Shown one piece after another: positions 27,432 to 35,219 of a stretch of DNA of 64,000 nt. Under the pieces are notes generated by a model, which was given only the letters and a program-made list of their open reading frames with translations, did no database searches and was not told the origin of the DNA. Source of the DNA: Clostridium thermosuccinogenes (GTDB taxonomy: Bacteria; Bacillota; Clostridia; Acetivibrionales; DSM-5807); contig NZ_CP021850.1 of NCBI RefSeq assembly GCF_002896855.1, forward strand, positions 3,311,665-3,375,664, given 5' to 3'. Position numbers and translations under genes: made by a program. How positions within the stretch are numbered: position 1 is the stretch's first letter; each line of letters starts with the position of its first letter.

Positions 27432-27519
27432 AGATGCTTGTTGTCAAGGGCGTGACCGGAGTGGACTTATTTTAGGAAGTCGTCTTATCTTCAATTCCCT
27501 ACAGTAAATTGACTCAATC

Positions 27520-27528
27520 CGACATCTA
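27520..27528. repeat. Target-site duplication, right copy
   Basis: CGACATCTA, identical to 25728-25736, marking the right junction of the ISLre2 insertion. Confidence 0.9.
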
Positions 27529-27536
27529 AGCGGCAA

Positions 27537-27565
27537 TTGACTAAATTCAATATCTATAGTATAAT
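27537..27565 (+). promoter_or_regulatory. Promoter of the leader ORF and CNNM gene
   Basis: TTGACT (27537-27542), 17 bases, TATAAT (27560-27565). It starts only nine bases after the right target duplication, so the insertion just missed it. The start site should be near 27572, giving a leader of about 22 nt before the small ORF. Confidence 0.85.
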
Positions 27566-27593
27566 TCTCATAAAATTATTGGGAGTTTTTACA

Positions 27594-27662
27594 ATGGATG
27601 ATTCACCTTTACCTGAGCGATATGTATTAATGTTGGTAATAAATATGGTAATATTGCTATAG
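27594..27662 (+). CDS. 22-residue leader peptide, acidic/proline N-terminus
   Basis: ATG with GGGAG eight bases upstream; the peptide begins MDDSPLPERY and ends in a hydrophobic run (LVINMVILL). The last base of the TAG stop is the first base of a terminator hairpin. Promoter, ribosome site, ORF and terminator together look like a transcription attenuator. The N-terminal acidic/Pro pattern recalls enterobacterial MgtL, whose acid-Pro residues destabilise ribosomes when Mg2+ is low. The next gene encodes a CNNM/CorC family protein linked to Mg2+ export. The coding call rests on the signals; the mechanism is inferred. Confidence 0.6.
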   Translation: MDDSPLPERYVLMLVINMVILL

Positions 27663-27711
27663 CACGGGGCAAAATAGATATTAATATCTATTCTGTTTTC
27701 GTGCATTTTTT
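27662..27711 (+). terminator. Terminator/attenuator before the CNNM gene
   Basis: AATAGATATT pairs with AATATCTATT, extended by CA/TG, several G-T pairs and GCACG/CGTGC, then ATTTTTT. The stem starts on the stop codon of the leader ORF, so a ribosome finishing that ORF would cover its 5' arm. Confidence 0.8.
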
Positions 27712-27787
27712 ATTGGTAATGCAATATCCATAAGAACTGACATTTATCCATTATCGTTCAAATATGTGCATTTGGGAGGTTATATTG

Positions 27788-29131
27788 TTGTCCGAAGGAG
27801 ACTCTATATTTTGGCAGCTGGTTTTGCAGCTTATTCTGATTCTTATCAATGCAATATTTGCCTGTGCTGAAATCGCAGTCATTTCAATGAATGACACCAA
27901 ACTTTCAAAGCTTGCTTCAAAAGGCAATAAACGTGCTAAAAGGCTTGTAAAGTTAACCGAACAGCCATCCCGGTTTCTTGCCACAATACAAGTAGGTATA
28001 ACTTTTGCCGGCTTTCTCGGCAGCGCTTTCGCCGCAGATAATTTTTCAGACAAGTTGGTAAATTGGTTGGTCGGCATGGGCGTTGAAGTTTCTGTGAAAA
28101 CCCTCGATACAATCTCGGTTATTGTTATAACCCTGATTCTTTCATATTTCACTCTTGTATTGGGAGAACTAGTACCTAAGCGGATTGCCATGAAAAAGGC
28201 TGATGAGCTTGCCCTTGCCATTTCTGGCCTGGTATATTTCATCTCAAAAATATTTGCTCCTCTGGTATCGCTTCTGACTGCATCTACCAATGGCATATTG
28301 AAGCTTTTAGGCATCGATCCGAATGCCGAAGATGACAGGGTTACTGAGGAAGAAATCCGTATGATGGTACAGGCAGGCAGCGAAAAAGGAACCATTGATC
28401 AGGATGAAAAGGAAATGATACAAAACGTTTTTGAGTTTGACGACAAAACTGCCGGAGATATAATGACTCATAGGACTGAGGTTTCTCTCCTCTGGCTTGA
28501 AGAAAGCGATGAGCAGTGGGAAAAAACCATAACCGAAAGCCGACATACCATGTATCCTGTTTGTGATGGAAGCACAGATAATATCATAGGTGTTTTAAAC
28601 ACAAAGGATTATTTCAGGATTAAGGAAAAAAACCGGGATATTATCTTAAAAAAAGCTGTAAAGCCCGCATACTTCGTTCCGGATACAGTACGTACCGATG
28701 TATTGTTCCGCAATATGAAGAAAAGCCGCCATCGTTTTGCCATAGTGTTGGATGAATACGGAGGGATGGACGGTATAGTTACAATGAGCGATATTCTGGA
28801 ACAACTGGTGGGAGATCTGGAATATGATGATTCTGTGCCAGAAAAGCGACCCACGATTGAACGGGTTGATTCCCATACATGGAAAGTATTAGGTTCACCT
28901 CCTCTGGAAACGGTGTCAGAATGTCTTGGCATAGCGCTTCCGCTGGATGACTATGATACCTTTGGAGGGCTGGTCTTCGGCCTGCTAGGATATATCCCTG
29001 AAGACGGAAGTACTCCTGAGATTGAGGAATATGGACTTTTGATCAAAGTTTTGGAAATAAAAGAACATCAACTGGAAAAAGCCATAATCTATCTGCAGCA
29101 AAAACCTGAAGACGACGACACGAAAGAATAG
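27788..29131 (+). CDS. CNNM/CorC (HlyC) family transporter, probable Mg2+ exporter
   Basis: About 447 residues. N-terminal CNNM transmembrane domain (about 1-190) with FACAEIAVISMN, QVGITFAGFLGSAFA and LVLGELVPKRIAM; a CBS pair (about 205-335) with DIMTHRTEV and RFAIVLDEYGGMDGIVTMSDILEQLVGDL; and a C-terminal CorC/HlyC domain. Relatives such as Staphylococcus MpfA and Bacillus YhdP export Mg2+. I start at the TTG at 27788, eight bases from GGGAGG, not at the upstream ATG at 27764. It is preceded by the leader ORF and attenuator, and followed by its own terminator. Confidence 0.9.
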   Translation: MSEGDSIFWQLVLQLILILINAIFACAEIAVISMNDTKLSKLASKGNKRAKRLVKLTEQPSRFLATIQVGITFAGFLGSAFAADNFSDKLVNWLVGMGVEVSVKTLDTISVIVITLILSYFTLVLGELVPKRIAMKKADELALAISGLVYFISKIFAPLVSLLTASTNGILKLLGIDPNAEDDRVTEEEIRMMVQAGSEKGTIDQDEKEMIQNVFEFDDKTAGDIMTHRTEVSLLWLEESDEQWEKTITESRHTMYPVCDGSTDNIIGVLNTKDYFRIKEKNRDIILKKAVKPAYFVPDTVRTDVLFRNMKKSRHRFAIVLDEYGGMDGIVTMSDILEQLVGDLEYDDSVPEKRPTIERVDSHTWKVLGSPPLETVSECLGIALPLDDYDTFGGLVFGLLGYIPEDGSTPEIEEYGLLIKVLEIKEHQLEKAIIYLQQKPEDDDTKE

Positions 29132-29190
29132 AACAGCATCGTTCATAACACAACAGATTGAATTGCATAATTGTAACATCCCTTTAAAAT

Positions 29191-29229
29191 CTCTGATCAA
29201 ATCTGACAGTTTGAATCAGAGGTTTTTTT
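29191..29229 (+). terminator. Terminator of the CNNM gene
   Basis: CTCTGATCAAA pairs with TTTGAATCAGAG (one bulge), followed by TTTTTTT, 60 bases after the stop. Confidence 0.9.
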
Positions 29230-29397
29230 ATCTCTTAATGTGCATAACCCTTCTTTGTAAACATTTCCGTATGCAGCTGACAAATTCAACAAACAATTCC
29301 TAAACGAATAAAAAAATGGATGCAAGAAAATAATTAAACAGAGATTCTTTAGCTTTTTTTAAAAATTTTTCATCAGCTTGGAAGGAAGGAAGATAGC

Positions 29398-30717
29398 ATG
29401 AAAAAGAGAAAACTATTGGCTCTTTTACTGATATTGATTATTACTGTTAGCCTGGGAGCATGCAATGGCGCCGGCAATGGTAATGACAAGGATAACGTCG
29501 GCAATGACGGAAAAACCAGCCTGGGTACAGCGGTGGATATCCACGTTGCCTCCTGGAACAACGCAGCAGATAATTTAAGCGAAATAGCCGAGAAATTCAA
29601 TGCAGCAAACGGAGATAAAGGAAAGGTAATCATCGACTATTCCGACAGTGACTATTCAAAACTGAAACCCGCCCTGGCATCCGGTAACGGTGTCCCGGAT
29701 ATCTTTCAAACCCAAAGCCGTGATATACCTGCTTTTTTTAACAGCTACGGCCTGAGGGCTTTTGCGGATCTGTCGGATATCATTGCCGACGATGCTGAAA
29801 ATTGGGTCGATTTTGCTCTGGAAACCTGCAAAGGAGAAGATGGAAAATACTACGCAATTCCATGGGATATAGGTCCGGTCGGTCTGTATTACAGAGCTGA
29901 TATTTTTGAAGAGGCAGGCATTGATGTAAATACCCTTACCACCTGGGACAAGTATATTGAAGCCGGCAAACTTCTAAGGACGAAAGGCGATTATTATGTT
30001 GAGGCATTCAATTTCAACGGCGCTACTTCCACAGACGAATTCCTGATTTATTTTAACCAGTTGGGTGGTCAGTTCTATGACGAAAATGGCAATGTAAACC
30101 TTGCCTCCGAAGAAATGATAAGGGCAGCCGAGTTATGCTTAAAGATGATCGATGCAGGGGTTGCCATGGATATCCCGAATGCGTGGGATGACAGGATTGC
30201 TGCCATCAATGAAAACAGGCTGGTGGCTTTCCCCTATCCGGCCTGGTACATGGGCACCATGAAAAACTCCTGTGAAAATACTGCTGGAAAATGGAGAATA
30301 ACAAAAATACCCGCTTTTGAAGAAGGCGGAAATGTCTATGCCAATGCAGGCGGTTCTGTTCTCGCGGTTTCCTCCACTACCAAGAACCTTGATTTAGCCA
30401 AGAGATTTCTTGAGTATGCCATAAAGAGCAAGGAAGGAAGCGATATCAACATGAAATACGGTGAATTTCCGTCTTACAAGCCTGCCTATGAGACAGAGTA
30501 CTTCAAATCTAAAGACGAATATTTCGGAGGCTTGGAAGTAGGCACCATTTTCGCCGGTTTGACCGGTGCGCCGGCAACCAAGTGGGGACCTTATTTCACC
30601 GACGTTTCCGAATCCATGAAAACTGCGGCAGGCAACATCCTTGCCAACAGGATGGACCCCAGGCAGGCTTTGGAGGCTGCGACGAAAGATGCTCAGAGCA
30701 AGATAAACGCAAAATAG
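29398..30717 (+). CDS. Extracellular sugar-binding lipoprotein (ABC, family 1)
   Basis: 439 residues. Lipoprotein signal with lipobox SLGAC near residue 22, then a Gly/Asn/Asp-rich linker and a family 1 solute-binding fold: VDIHVASWNNAADNLSEIAEKFNAAN, PDIFQTQSRDIPAFFNS, YAIPWDIGPVGLYYRADIFEEAGI, PYPAWYMGTM and the C-terminal ASSTTKNLDLAKRFLEY-like segment. It would deliver a sugar or oligosaccharide to an ABC permease. The permease genes that should follow are broken, so the protein is probably stranded or uses another permease. Good GGAAGG site. Confidence 0.9.
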   Translation: MKKRKLLALLLILIITVSLGACNGAGNGNDKDNVGNDGKTSLGTAVDIHVASWNNAADNLSEIAEKFNAANGDKGKVIIDYSDSDYSKLKPALASGNGVPDIFQTQSRDIPAFFNSYGLRAFADLSDIIADDAENWVDFALETCKGEDGKYYAIPWDIGPVGLYYRADIFEEAGIDVNTLTTWDKYIEAGKLLRTKGDYYVEAFNFNGATSTDEFLIYFNQLGGQFYDENGNVNLASEEMIRAAELCLKMIDAGVAMDIPNAWDDRIAAINENRLVAFPYPAWYMGTMKNSCENTAGKWRITKIPAFEEGGNVYANAGGSVLAVSSTTKNLDLAKRFLEYAIKSKEGSDINMKYGEFPSYKPAYETEYFKSKDEYFGGLEVGTIFAGLTGAPATKWGPYFTDVSESMKTAAGNILANRMDPRQALEAATKDAQSKINAK

Positions 30718-30757
30718 TCCCCTTTGATCTACCAACGGGCAGATAGCCATGTTAATG

Positions 30758-30801
30758 ACTAAAACCTCGCGCCAAGACGTGGGTACGAGGTTTTAGTTTT
30801 T
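30758..30801 (+). terminator. Hairpin after the sugar-binding gene
   Basis: ACTAAAACCTCG pairs with CGAGGTTTTAGT, then TTTT. Such hairpins between binding-protein and permease genes usually lower permease expression. Confidence 0.85.
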
Positions 30802-30840
30802 AACTTGAAAATAATTAAATCAAGAAGGAGAAGTGAGCCT

Positions 30841-31215
30841 ATTGAAAGGCAATATAAAAAAAGAGATAATACCTTGGATTTTATAGCTCCGTTCCTAATA
30901 ATATTCATAACCTTCATGGCTTATCCAAGCATCTATTCGATCATAGTAAGCTTCACAAAATACAGGGCCGGAAAGTTCAGCTTCGCAGGCTTAAGCAATT
31001 TCAGATATATTGACAGACCCCACCTTCAGGAAAGCAATCGGAAATACTTTTTTCATACTGATATTTCAGGTTCCGATTCAAATCTTTCTGGCAGTAGTAC
31101 TGCAAATTTTCTCAACATCCGCCGTATAAAAGCGCTGGGTTTGTTCAGAATGTTCATATTCATGCCTGTGCTGATATTCTCCTGCTGTTCCAGAGAAATT
31201 TCATAGAAGGCATTA
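30841..31215 (+). pseudogene. Degraded MalF-type sugar ABC permease
   Basis: Fragments of a MalF/UgpA-like permease remain in different frames: DFIAPFLIIFITFMAYPSIY and FAGLSNFRYI, then after a shift near 31013 DPTFRKAIGNTFFILIFQ, then after another near 31125 LGLFRMFIFMPV, and finally FQRNFIEGIM. A further shift in a run of seven A (30856-30862) separates the likely TTG start (30842, after AAGGAG) from the body. The C-terminal half with the EAA loop is missing. At least three frameshifts plus a deletion make this a pseudogene, unless the shifts are sequencing errors. Confidence 0.85.
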
Positions 31216-31244
31216 TGAGCGGTGCCGTAAAGGGATAAAAGGGA

Positions 31245-31292
31245 TGCCTAAAAGTTCCGGCAGGTTGGCAGACTACAGCCTGCTTTATGTAT
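31245..31292 (+). pseudogene. Remnant 5' end of a second (MalG-type) permease
   Basis: After AAAAGGG an ATG opens a frame reading MPKSSGRLADYSLLYV and stopping at once. This looks like the cytosolic N-terminus and start of the first helix of the second permease gene, cut after about 16 codons. Very short, so the assignment is tentative and rests on position after the first permease remnant. Confidence 0.4.
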
Positions 31293-31301
31293 AAAGCTGT
31301 T

Positions 31302-31805
31302 CTATTTATATATTACGAGCTCTTCCATCGGCTTTCTTTTCTTTTGGACGCCAGCCTCGTCATAATAGCCCAGAGGAGTAAAAGCCACCGGCTCCATGCT
31401 GTCATCAATTCCCAGAACCTCCTTGGCCGCTTCCACATTGAAGGCTCCGATCCAGCAGGTACCAAGGCCCAGATCCCTCGCTGCCAGAATCATATGAGTC
31501 ATAACAATGGCCGCATCCACATCGCTGGAATTTTTTCCGTCATATCTCACCCAGCATTTTTCCGGTATCGAACATACGCCCAAAATAACCGGTGCCGTGA
31601 CAAACCAGTCTTTATTGTATATCTTTCTCAGCTCGTCCTCACGGCCTTTGGTGTTGATCACCAGGATTTTAAACCCCTGACGGTTTGCAGCAGTAGGAGC
31701 TATCCTTCCGGCTTCCAGTATCTTCTTGATTTTTTCATCCTCCACCGGATCGCTTTTGTATCCTCGAACGCTGTACCTTTTGTCTATAAGCTCAAAATAC
31801 TCCAT
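31302..31805 (-). CDS. Nitroreductase-family FMN oxidoreductase
   Basis: 167 residues, short nitroreductase fold. FMN-phosphate motif near the N-terminus (DKRYSVRGYKSDPV), IAPTAANRQGFKILVI, then DVDAAIVMTHMILAARDLGLGTCWIGAF and the C-terminal FTPLGY plus KKRKPMEELV. Uses NAD(P)H and FMN to reduce nitro compounds, quinones or similar; the substrate cannot be told. It faces the permease remnant and may mark the deletion edge of that locus. Confidence 0.9.
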   Translation of the reverse strand: MEYFELIDKRYSVRGYKSDPVEDEKIKKILEAGRIAPTAANRQGFKILVINTKGREDELRKIYNKDWFVTAPVILGVCSIPEKCWVRYDGKNSSDVDAAIVMTHMILAARDLGLGTCWIGAFNVEAAKEVLGIDDSMEPVAFTPLGYYDEAGVQKKRKPMEELVIYK

Positions 31806-32128
31806 AATATTACCTCCTGACTGAAATTTATTAGCTTGATATAAAACAAGAGCCCAAGCTTACTTTCGACTTCATAATAAATTGCGACATGGCTTCCGTC
31901 GCCGGAAACGGTAAGCTTCATGCTCTTTGCCAATATTTGCGTTTAAGAATGTTACACCCAAGATTATTATAACCACGGCAGGAAATTTTTTCAATCCCGT
32001 CCTGCAACTCATATATAAAGCCATTTTGAAACATCATGCATTTGCAGATTTCACATAAAACAATTCTAAGCATCAAAAAAGCCGGACAAATCCGCAATTT
32101 CGCGTATTTATCCAGCCTCAAAATAAAT
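31806..32128. other. Gene-poor region with a terminator-like hairpin
   Basis: No convincing gene. A 67-codon minus-strand frame (31918-32121) lacks a ribosome site. On the minus strand GGATAAATACGC and GCGGATTTGTCC pair and GGCTTTTTT follows (32074-32118), a second possible terminator for the gene at 32150. Confidence 0.5.
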
Positions 32129-32149
32129 AGAGGTTTGAAAACAACCTCT
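32129..32149 (-). terminator. Hairpin directly after the 32150 gene
   Basis: Minus strand AGAGGTT pairs with AACCTCT around a short loop (the plus strand reads AGAGGTTTGAAAACAACCTCT) and is followed by ATTTATTTT. It begins on the base after the stop codon. Confidence 0.75.
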
Positions 32150-32575
32150 TTAATAGCTATAAATGCCCCTTCTTCCCAGTAATCTCCTTATTAATAAAAT
32201 TGATATAAGATCTCTTAGGAATGGTGTGCCAAATCCATAAGGAGCATAACCATACGGTGAAAAGCCGCCATAAAAACCAAATTGCCTGTTGTCGCCAGTT
32301 CCGGCCTTGTCGTTTTCAGCCCACCCCAGTTCCATCATAGTATCATGGTATATTTCATCCACTATTCTTTCCACAGCGGCTCTCGTCGGGTACGGGTGCA
32401 TTTCATGATTACCCGGAACATCATATACCAGGCATGCATCCATCACTCTTGGGTAAACAACCCTGTATATATCAGGATACATATCCTCCAGAGTTTCTGT
32501 CGGATACTGCATAAGGGGCGAAGCACACTGAGCAGGACTCAGCATCTGACTGTAAGGCATGCAGCTGTAATCCAC
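32150..32575 (-). CDS. Conserved clostridial protein, possible spore-coat component
   Basis: 141 residues. N-terminus rich in Met, Tyr, Pro and Cys (YSCMPYSQMLSPAQC); a central helical part DMYPDIYRVVYPRVMDACLVYDVPGNHEMHPYPTRAAVERIVDEIY; then a Gly/Tyr/Phe segment (FGFYGGFSPYGYAPYGFG) and an arginine-rich end LIRRLLGRRG. I recall similar small proteins in spore formers, sometimes labelled spore-coat related, but cannot name the family. GTG start six bases from GGAGG. No partner genes. Confidence 0.7.
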   Translation of the reverse strand: MDYSCMPYSQMLSPAQCASPLMQYPTETLEDMYPDIYRVVYPRVMDACLVYDVPGNHEMHPYPTRAAVERIVDEIYHDTMMELGWAENDKAGTGDNRQFGFYGGFSPYGYAPYGFGTPFLRDLISILLIRRLLGRRGIYSY

Positions 32576-32682
32576 AAAAATCCTCCTTTCAAGTCTTTTG
32601 TAACATTATATGCTTCCTTCGGATTTGTGGTTACCATTTGATATATTATGTTTACTTCACCTTACAAATCAGATGCTTTGCT

Positions 32683-33510
32683 TCAAGCTCGGTCGGTTAT
32701 AAACCTCCTGATGGCTGCAGCCACGCCATTTTGCTCATTGGTAAGTGTGACGAAGTCAGCCATATCTTTTATAAAGGTTTCTGCATTGCCCATTGCAATC
32801 CCCAGGCCGGCATATCTGATCATTGGGGCGTCATTTTCATTATCTCCTATGGCAATTAACTCCTCCCGCTTTATACCCAGCCTTTCTGTAAGTATCTCAA
32901 GGGCTCTGCCTTTGTTATTGCCTTTTTTTATCACCTCGAAATTGTTGGAACCGGAGCTGGTGACATCAACCGAACCGATCCTTTCCACCTCAGCCCTCGC
33001 TTTCGCAAGCCGCTCCTTATCATCGCATATTGCTATTACTTTCAGCGGAAGCTCTCCGGAATCCCTAAGCACTTTTATAAGGTCATCGGCTATTTGAACA
33101 TCTATGCGATCCTCCTCCGGAAGCTCCTTATTCCTCTTCCAGATAGACAAAGCCGACCTTTCCATTTTTTCTGCATAAAGGGTATCGCCTACATAATAAT
33201 GAAAGTAAATGCCTTCCCTGCGGCATATGTCGATGACTTTCGCGCAATCATCGGCAGACATGGGATTATTAAAGAGTATTTCTCCTGTATCAGCGCATTT
33301 GATAACGGCACCGTTGCAGGCAATCACCGGATCTTTTGAGCCTATCTCCCGGGCATACATCCTTGCCCCTCTGTATACCCTCCCGGAGCAAATCACAACC
33401 TTCACTCCCATATCCATTGCCAATTTTATAAACCTTTTGTTTTCAGAGGATATTTTCTTTTCTGAATTCAGCAAAGTGCCGTCAAGATCGATGGCTATCA
33501 TTTTGTACAT
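32683..33510 (-). CDS. Cof-type HAD-IIB sugar-phosphatase
   Basis: About 275 residues. HAD motifs: I in MIAIDLDGTLLNS, II near VVICSGRVY, III with K in NNKGRALEIL, and IV in AIGDNENDAPMI. The cap is the Cof/YbiV type. Likely a cytosolic phosphatase of sugar phosphates or other small phosphoesters; specificity unknown. It follows the aminotransferase by 11 bases and is probably in the T-box-controlled operon. I prefer the ATG at 33510, spaced from AAGGAA, over the TTG at 33516. Confidence 0.88.
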   Translation of the reverse strand: MYKMIAIDLDGTLLNSEKKISSENKRFIKLAMDMGVKVVICSGRVYRGARMYAREIGSKDPVIACNGAVIKCADTGEILFNNPMSADDCAKVIDICRREGIYFHYYVGDTLYAEKMERSALSIWKRNKELPEEDRIDVQIADDLIKVLRDSGELPLKVIAICDDKERLAKARAEVERIGSVDVTSSGSNNFEVIKKGNNKGRALEILTERLGIKREELIAIGDNENDAPMIRYAGLGIAMGNAETFIKDMADFVTLTNEQNGVAAAIRRFITDRA

Positions 33511-33521
33511 TATCAAGTTCC

Positions 33522-34691
33522 TTACCTTCTGTTCCTTTCCACGAATTTTTGTATTCTTCTCAAGGCTTCGTAAATATTCTCCATGGAAGTGGCATAGGTT
33601 GCCCTGAAATATCCTTCTCCACAGTCACCAAAGGCATTACCGGGCACGATCAATACCTTTTCTTCCCTGAGGACTCCTTCACAGAACTCATCGGAAGTCA
33701 ACCCGGTGGATTTGACGCATGGAAAGACATAAAAGGCTCCCAGCGGTTCAAAGCAATCCAGACCCATCTTCCTGAAGCCGTCAACCATCACTCTTCTTCT
33801 CATGTTATACTCATTAACCATCTGAGCCACATCCTCATCGCAGTTTCTCAAGGCCTCTATGGCAGCATACTGGGATGTGGTGGGAGAACACATTATGGCG
33901 TATTGATGTATCTTCTTCATAGCACTTATCAATTCCGGATGTCCACAGGCATAGCCCAGCCGCCAACCGGTCATGGCAAAGGCTTTGGAAAAGCCATTTA
34001 TCAAGAGGGTTTTGTCTTTCATTTCAGGATAGCTGGCAATTGATACATGCCTTCCTTTATAGGTCAGCTCGGAATATATTTCATCGGACAATACGATTAT
34101 ATCCTTGTCTTTCAGCACCTCTACAATCTTATCAATATCTTCCTTTTCCATAATCGCGCCTGTGGGATTGTTCGGGAACGGCAGTATAAGCACCTTGGTC
34201 CTGCTGGTAATAGCACTCTCCAACTGCTCCGGGGTAAGCCTGAACTGATCTTCTGCCCTTAAGTTTATAACAACAGGGGTGGCTCCGGCAAAAGCTGTGC
34301 AGCCTTTATATGCCACAAAGCTCGGCTCCGGGATTATCACCTCGTCCCCCGGCCCTGCCAGAGCCCTGATAGCCACATCAATGCCCTCACTGCCCCCGAC
34401 AGTCACCAGTATCTGGTCCACGGGGTCATATTCCACATCGATTTTTCTTTTAAGATATTTGGAAATTTCCTTTCTTAATTCGATAAATCCTGCATTGGAG
34501 GAATAATGCGTATGACCCTTTTCCAGGGAATATATGCCCGCTTCCCTGATAGCCCATGGAGTCACGAAATCCGGTTCGCCCACCCCCAGGGATATTGCAT
34601 CCTTCATCTCATTTATCAGGTCGAAGTATTTGCGTATACCGGAAGGAGGCACAGCCCTTATATGGGGCAATATCATATCCGACATGTTCAT
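33522..34691 (-). CDS. Class I PLP aminotransferase (PatA/AlaT-like)
   Basis: 389 residues. SLGVGEPDFVTPWAI at the N-terminus, PLP-binding PFPNNPTGAI (Asn), SDEIYSELTY (Asp/Tyr) and the Schiff-base Lys in LLINGFSKAFAMTGWRLGY, then the C-terminal Arg in YFRATYATS. Members convert keto acids to amino acids with glutamate or alanine. An alanine-specific T-box upstream argues for a role in alanine formation from pyruvate. It overlaps the Lrp gene by four bases. Confidence 0.9.
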   Translation of the reverse strand: MNMSDMILPHIRAVPPSGIRKYFDLINEMKDAISLGVGEPDFVTPWAIREAGIYSLEKGHTHYSSNAGFIELRKEISKYLKRKIDVEYDPVDQILVTVGGSEGIDVAIRALAGPGDEVIIPEPSFVAYKGCTAFAGATPVVINLRAEDQFRLTPEQLESAITSRTKVLILPFPNNPTGAIMEKEDIDKIVEVLKDKDIIVLSDEIYSELTYKGRHVSIASYPEMKDKTLLINGFSKAFAMTGWRLGYACGHPELISAMKKIHQYAIMCSPTTSQYAAIEALRNCDEDVAQMVNEYNMRRRVMVDGFRKMGLDCFEPLGAFYVFPCVKSTGLTSDEFCEGVLREEKVLIVPGNAFGDCGEGYFRATYATSMENIYEALRRIQKFVERNRR

Positions 34692-35167
34692 AATACAACA
34701 GCCTCCCTGTCATCCTCCGGTTTTTTGTCAAAGATTACTCCTTCATCCTTGTATTTTTTCAGCACGAAATGGGTAGCCGTGCTGAGAACAGACTCAATAG
34801 GCGCCAGTTTTTCTGCGACAAACAGCGCTACTTCCTTCATGGTCTTTCCTTCAACGATAACAGTAAGGTCAAAGCCTCCGGACATCAGATAGCAGGCCTT
34901 CACCTGTGGAAATTTGTATATTCTCTCAGCTACTTTGTCAAAACCTTCTCCCCTTTGAGGAGTCACTCTAACTTCGATCAGCGCTATTACCTTTTCTCTG
35001 CCGGTTTTTTCCCAATTTATCAGGGTATTATAACCTAATATCACATTATCCTCTTCCATCTTGCGTATCGCTTCATGAACTTCCTCCACGCTCTTGTTGA
35101 GCATTACGGCTATTTGCTCCTCCGTAAGCTTGTTGTTTTTCTCCAACAGCTCAAGTATTTCCTCCAT
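34688..35167 (-). CDS. Lrp/AsnC-family transcriptional regulator
   Basis: 159 residues. N-terminal helix-turn-helix (LTEEQIAVMLNKSVEEVHEAIRKMEEDNVILGY) and a C-terminal RAM ligand domain with ALIEVRVTPQ, YLMSGGFDLTVIVEG and STATHFVLKKYK. Such proteins sense amino acids such as leucine or alanine. Translationally coupled (ATGA) to the aminotransferase, so it probably tunes that gene's pathway. First coding gene after the T-box. Confidence 0.92.
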   Translation of the reverse strand: MEEILELLEKNNKLTEEQIAVMLNKSVEEVHEAIRKMEEDNVILGYNTLINWEKTGREKVIALIEVRVTPQRGEGFDKVAERIYKFPQVKACYLMSGGFDLTVIVEGKTMKEVALFVAEKLAPIESVLSTATHFVLKKYKDEGVIFDKKPEDDREAVVL

Positions 35168-35219
35168 AAATCAAAACCTCCCTTGATTGAATTATTTCGC
35201 ATATATTACATAAAATAAA

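Larger units (their letters stand above)
25737..27519 (+). mobile_element. Complete ISLre2-family insertion sequence, 1783 bp
   Basis: The ends are imperfect inverted repeats of about 26 bases (25737-25762 and 27494-27519), both containing TACTGTAGGGAAT near the inner side. They are flanked by the 9-bp direct repeat CGACATCTA. One intact transposase lies inside, followed by about 230 bases of structured noncoding sequence. The exact duplication and intact frame suggest a recent insertion that could still be active. It sits between prfB and the CNNM gene. Confidence 0.95.

Noticed and set aside
31918-32121. S4-like peptide beginning MRLDKYAKL
   Set aside because: Resemblance stops after a few residues; the sequence is part of a terminator-like hairpin and no ribosome site is present.
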